Shown in pieces: positions 12,044-13,591 of a stretch of 13,591 nt of DNA. The stretch's first letter is position 1; each line of letters starts with the position of its first letter. Origin of the DNA: Alphaproteobacteria bacterium. Its GTDB lineage: Bacteria > Pseudomonadota > Alphaproteobacteria > Puniceispirillales > Puniceispirillaceae. The translations under genes and the position numbers were made by a program. Location of the stretch: NCBI GenBank assembly GCA_016780695.1, contig JADHLK010000024.1, positions 1-13,591 on the forward strand. Direction: 5' to 3'. The notes under the pieces were generated by a model that saw only the letters and a program-made list of their open reading frames with translations, was not told the DNA's origin and ran no database searches.

Positions 12044-12973
12044 ATGCCGCCAAATCTGATTGGTGCCGGGCTGACCCTGATAACGGTTGCCTTTGGCTTA
12101 TGCACCGGAATTCTGGTTAAGCTCTTGGGTGACAGCATGCCCTTGCTGACGGTTTTGTTTTTCCGTTTCTGGCTCTCCTTGCCGCTGCTTTTTCTGGGGA
12201 CCTGGATTTTGCGCGGGCCGGATATGCTGAACATCACCGCCCGCAAGCGGATGCTGGTGCGAATAATTATCGGATTTACCACTATGTTTTGCTGGTTCAG
12301 CGCGGTGCGGGTCATCCCGCTGGGTGAGGCCACCGCCCTGTTCAACAGCTCTATTCTGTTTGTCACGATCCTCTCGCCCCTGATGCTGGGCGAGAAGGTT
12401 GGCCCTTACCGGTTGGGTGCGGTGCTGGCCGGGCTGGCCGGTGTTTGGATGATTGCCGCCCCGGGCGGGGTGGCCTGGCAGATGGGCAACCTTTATGCGC
12501 TGACCGGGGCAGTAACAGGCGCGTTCCTGTCTGTAACGCTGCGCCGTCTGGGAAAGAGTGAGTCACCGGCGAGCGTTGCCTGCTGGTATAATTTTGGCGG
12601 CGCGCTTATTGTGCTGGCCGCGCTGATGGTCATGCCGCAGGGATGGGCGACACCGGCAGATACACGGGAATGGCTATTGCTGATAGGATTGGGGATTGTA
12701 GGCTCGCTGCTGCAATTCACCCACACAGCTTCTTATCGGTATGGGGAGGCGGTGATAGTGGCCAGCCTGCGCCATATGCAGATGCCGATTGCGGCGCTGG
12801 TTGGCTGGCTGGCCTTTTCCGAGACGCTGGAAGGTCATGAATTAGCAGGCGGGGCGCTGGTTTTGGCAGCGTCCTGGTTCATTATCTGGCGGGAATTTCA
12901 GCTTTATCGCCAACGAAGATTGCAAAAGCAGGCGGGCCCGGCTATGTCAATGCGTCAGGATTCAGAGAATTAG
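12044..12973 (+). CDS. EamA/DMT-superfamily transporter
   Basis: This 309-residue inner-membrane protein has about ten hydrophobic segments in two EamA repeats (about 5-140 and 150-285), the usual size of the drug/metabolite transporter RhaT/YdcZ-like group. Recognisable signs are FFRFWLSLPLL in the first repeat, AVRVIPLGEATALFNSS (87-103) with LGEKVGPYRLGAVLAGLAGV in the junction typical of EamA, and ASLRHMQMPIAALVGWLAFSE in the second repeat. The substrate cannot be inferred; family members move amino acids, nucleosides, S-adenosylmethionine or drugs. The cytoplasmic tail is basic (YRQRRLQKQ). The ATG follows an A-rich stretch with GAG as a weak ribosome site. A possible structured leader precedes it, and an unknown gene follows after 50 bp. 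Confidence 0.92.
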   Translation: MPPNLIGAGLTLITVAFGLCTGILVKLLGDSMPLLTVLFFRFWLSLPLLFLGTWILRGPDMLNITARKRMLVRIIIGFTTMFCWFSAVRVIPLGEATALFNSSILFVTILSPLMLGEKVGPYRLGAVLAGLAGVWMIAAPGGVAWQMGNLYALTGAVTGAFLSVTLRRLGKSESPASVACWYNFGGALIVLAALMVMPQGWATPADTREWLLLIGLGIVGSLLQFTHTASYRYGEAVIVASLRHMQMPIAALVGWLAFSETLEGHELAGGALVLAASWFIIWREFQLYRQRRLQKQAGPAMSMRQDSEN

Positions 12974-12981
12974 CCAGAATA

Positions 12982-13005
12982 CCCGCCAAGCCATGACCGG
13001 GCGGG
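12982..13005 (+). other. Short GC hairpin between the EamA gene and the 164-residue gene
   Basis: CCCGCC (12982-12987) can pair with GGCGGG (13000-13005) around a 12-base loop. There is no T run after it, so it is not a convincing terminator. It ends five bases before the AGGA ribosome site of the next gene and might affect its translation or mRNA processing. Confidence 0.25.
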
Positions 13006-13023
13006 CAGAAAGGAAGCAAACCC

Positions 13024-13518
13024 ATGTCCGGGATAATCTTGCGCGTGATGGGCGAGAGCGACATTTATCAATTTGCCCTTAATCGCGCCGACCCGCCCAA
13101 GGCAGCAGATGCGCTGGCAGATAGCCGCGACCGGCTGAACCGGGCCGGGCATCTGCTGGATGCAGAGCAGATGCAGAATTGGCAGGCGGCTGATGAAGCG
13201 CTGGTAGAGCGGGCGGCGGCAGAGTTACTCGCCGATACCAGCCTGCCGGATAACAGCCTGACGCTGATTTTGCTGTTGCGCGAAAAATGGCCGGTGGGCA
13301 GCAAGGCCAGATATAGGCTAACTGCTGAGCGGGCCGGGGCAGACTGGACCTATCTGGAAATTATCTGCGCGCCAGTGCCGCTGTCAGGATTGGATGAGGA
13401 AGCGATTGCCGAGGCAGAACGGCTGGCGCTTTCCAGCCAGATTGCCGGGCTGCGCCGCACCCGCAAGCGTTTTGCCGCCTCCAGTGCCTTGCACGGATTT
13501 TTGCAGCAAGTCAGCTAG
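13024..13518 (+). CDS. Unrecognised 164-residue soluble protein
   Basis: I do not recognise this protein. It has no signal peptide or membrane segment. The N-terminal 70 residues are rich in Ala, Leu, Asp and Glu and look helical (ADALADSRDRLNRAGHLLDA, then ALVERAAAELLA). The middle (about 80-122: LTLILLLREKWPVGSKARY, then DWTYLEIICAPVPL) alternates like beta strands. The C-terminus is a helix ending in a basic patch (GLRRTRKRFA). There is no obvious catalytic motif and only one Cys (ICAP). AGGAAG nine bases before the ATG supports both start and reality, as do Ala/Leu-rich codon use like its neighbours and a tight stop overlap with the next gene. It lies 50 bp after the EamA gene on the same strand, so they may be cotranscribed. 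Confidence 0.8.
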   Translation: MSGIILRVMGESDIYQFALNRADPPKAADALADSRDRLNRAGHLLDAEQMQNWQAADEALVERAAAELLADTSLPDNSLTLILLLREKWPVGSKARYRLTAERAGADWTYLEIICAPVPLSGLDEEAIAEAERLALSSQIAGLRRTRKRFAASSALHGFLQQVS

Positions 13519-13591
13519 CTGGCCAGCTCCGGCAGATTACGGAACAGCTCCAGCGCTTCTGGGTTGGCCAGCGCCTCGATATTGCGAACAG
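13515..13591 (-). CDS. 3' end of an unidentified minus-strand gene, cut by window edge
   Basis: Reading the minus strand from the right edge gives an open frame of 24 sense codons, VRNIEALANPEALELFRNLP then ELAS, ending in TAG at 13515-13517. It looks like the amphipathic helical tail of a real protein, and the same convergent CTAG overlap occurs at two other secure gene pairs here. The stretch is too short to name the product and could still be chance. Confidence 0.5.
   Translation of the reverse strand, partial: VRNIEALANPEALELFRNLPELAS

Noticed and set aside
11803..12366. 187-codon minus-strand frame spanning the cytochrome c'/EamA gap
   Set aside because: It covers the 3' side of one gene, a promoter gap and the antisense of a transporter; no motif or ribosome site supports it.
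1..13591. Defence system, prophage, transposon, integron or CRISPR array
   Set aside because: No transposase, integrase, nuclease cluster, terminal inverted repeats or spaced repeats were found; all identifiable genes are core metabolism, envelope, repair or redox.

Overview
The window reads as chromosomal housekeeping DNA from a Gram-negative bacterium, most likely an alphaproteobacterium. The evidence is an outer-membrane LPS transport protein (LptD) with a short Cys-x-Cys motif, a heptosyltransferase-like GT9 enzyme whose donor-binding motifs resemble alphaproteobacterial ones, a cytochrome c', and moderately GC-rich, gene-dense sequence. The taxonomic call is inference from protein style, not from a marker gene. 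I see no insertion sequence, phage gene, CRISPR array, tRNA or rRNA. No stretch over 300 bases lacks a gene; the longest gaps are about 130-140 bases.

Layout, left to right: a truncated glmU (-) diverges from glmS and a LysE/RhtB exporter (+). These run head-on into lptD (-). lptD diverges from a GT9 glycosyltransferase (+), which meets a three-gene minus-strand cluster of tsaC/sua5, a D-2-hydroxyglutarate-dehydrogenase-like flavoprotein and a DUF924 protein. tsaC diverges from an SRAP/YedK abasic-site protein (+), which converges on an AlkA-type DNA glycosylase (-). The glycosylase diverges from a cytochrome b561-type membrane protein (+), which converges on a cytochrome c' (-). The cytochrome c' gene diverges from an EamA/DMT transporter followed by an unrecognised 164-residue protein (+), which converges on the 3' end of another gene (-) at the right edge. 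Strand therefore flips every one to three genes.

Functional themes: envelope precursor supply (glmU and glmS make UDP-GlcNAc) and LPS assembly (lptD, GT9); abasic-site chemistry (a base-excision glycosylase beside an abasic-site crosslinking protein); and a small b-type/c-type cytochrome pair.

The most notable sequence-level observations are: (i) three convergent gene pairs that share the palindrome CTAG as overlapping stop codons; (ii) a recurring pattern of short tandem or direct duplications (15-18 bp period) at signal-peptide, linker, C-terminal and intergenic sites, the clearest being a triplicated SPGQP-type unit in the Sua5 linker; (iii) a glmU promoter that predicts a leaderless mRNA; and (iv) a roughly 100-nt leader with two potential stem-loops before the EamA transporter. 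I found no convincing new multi-gene system; these points are offered as leads.
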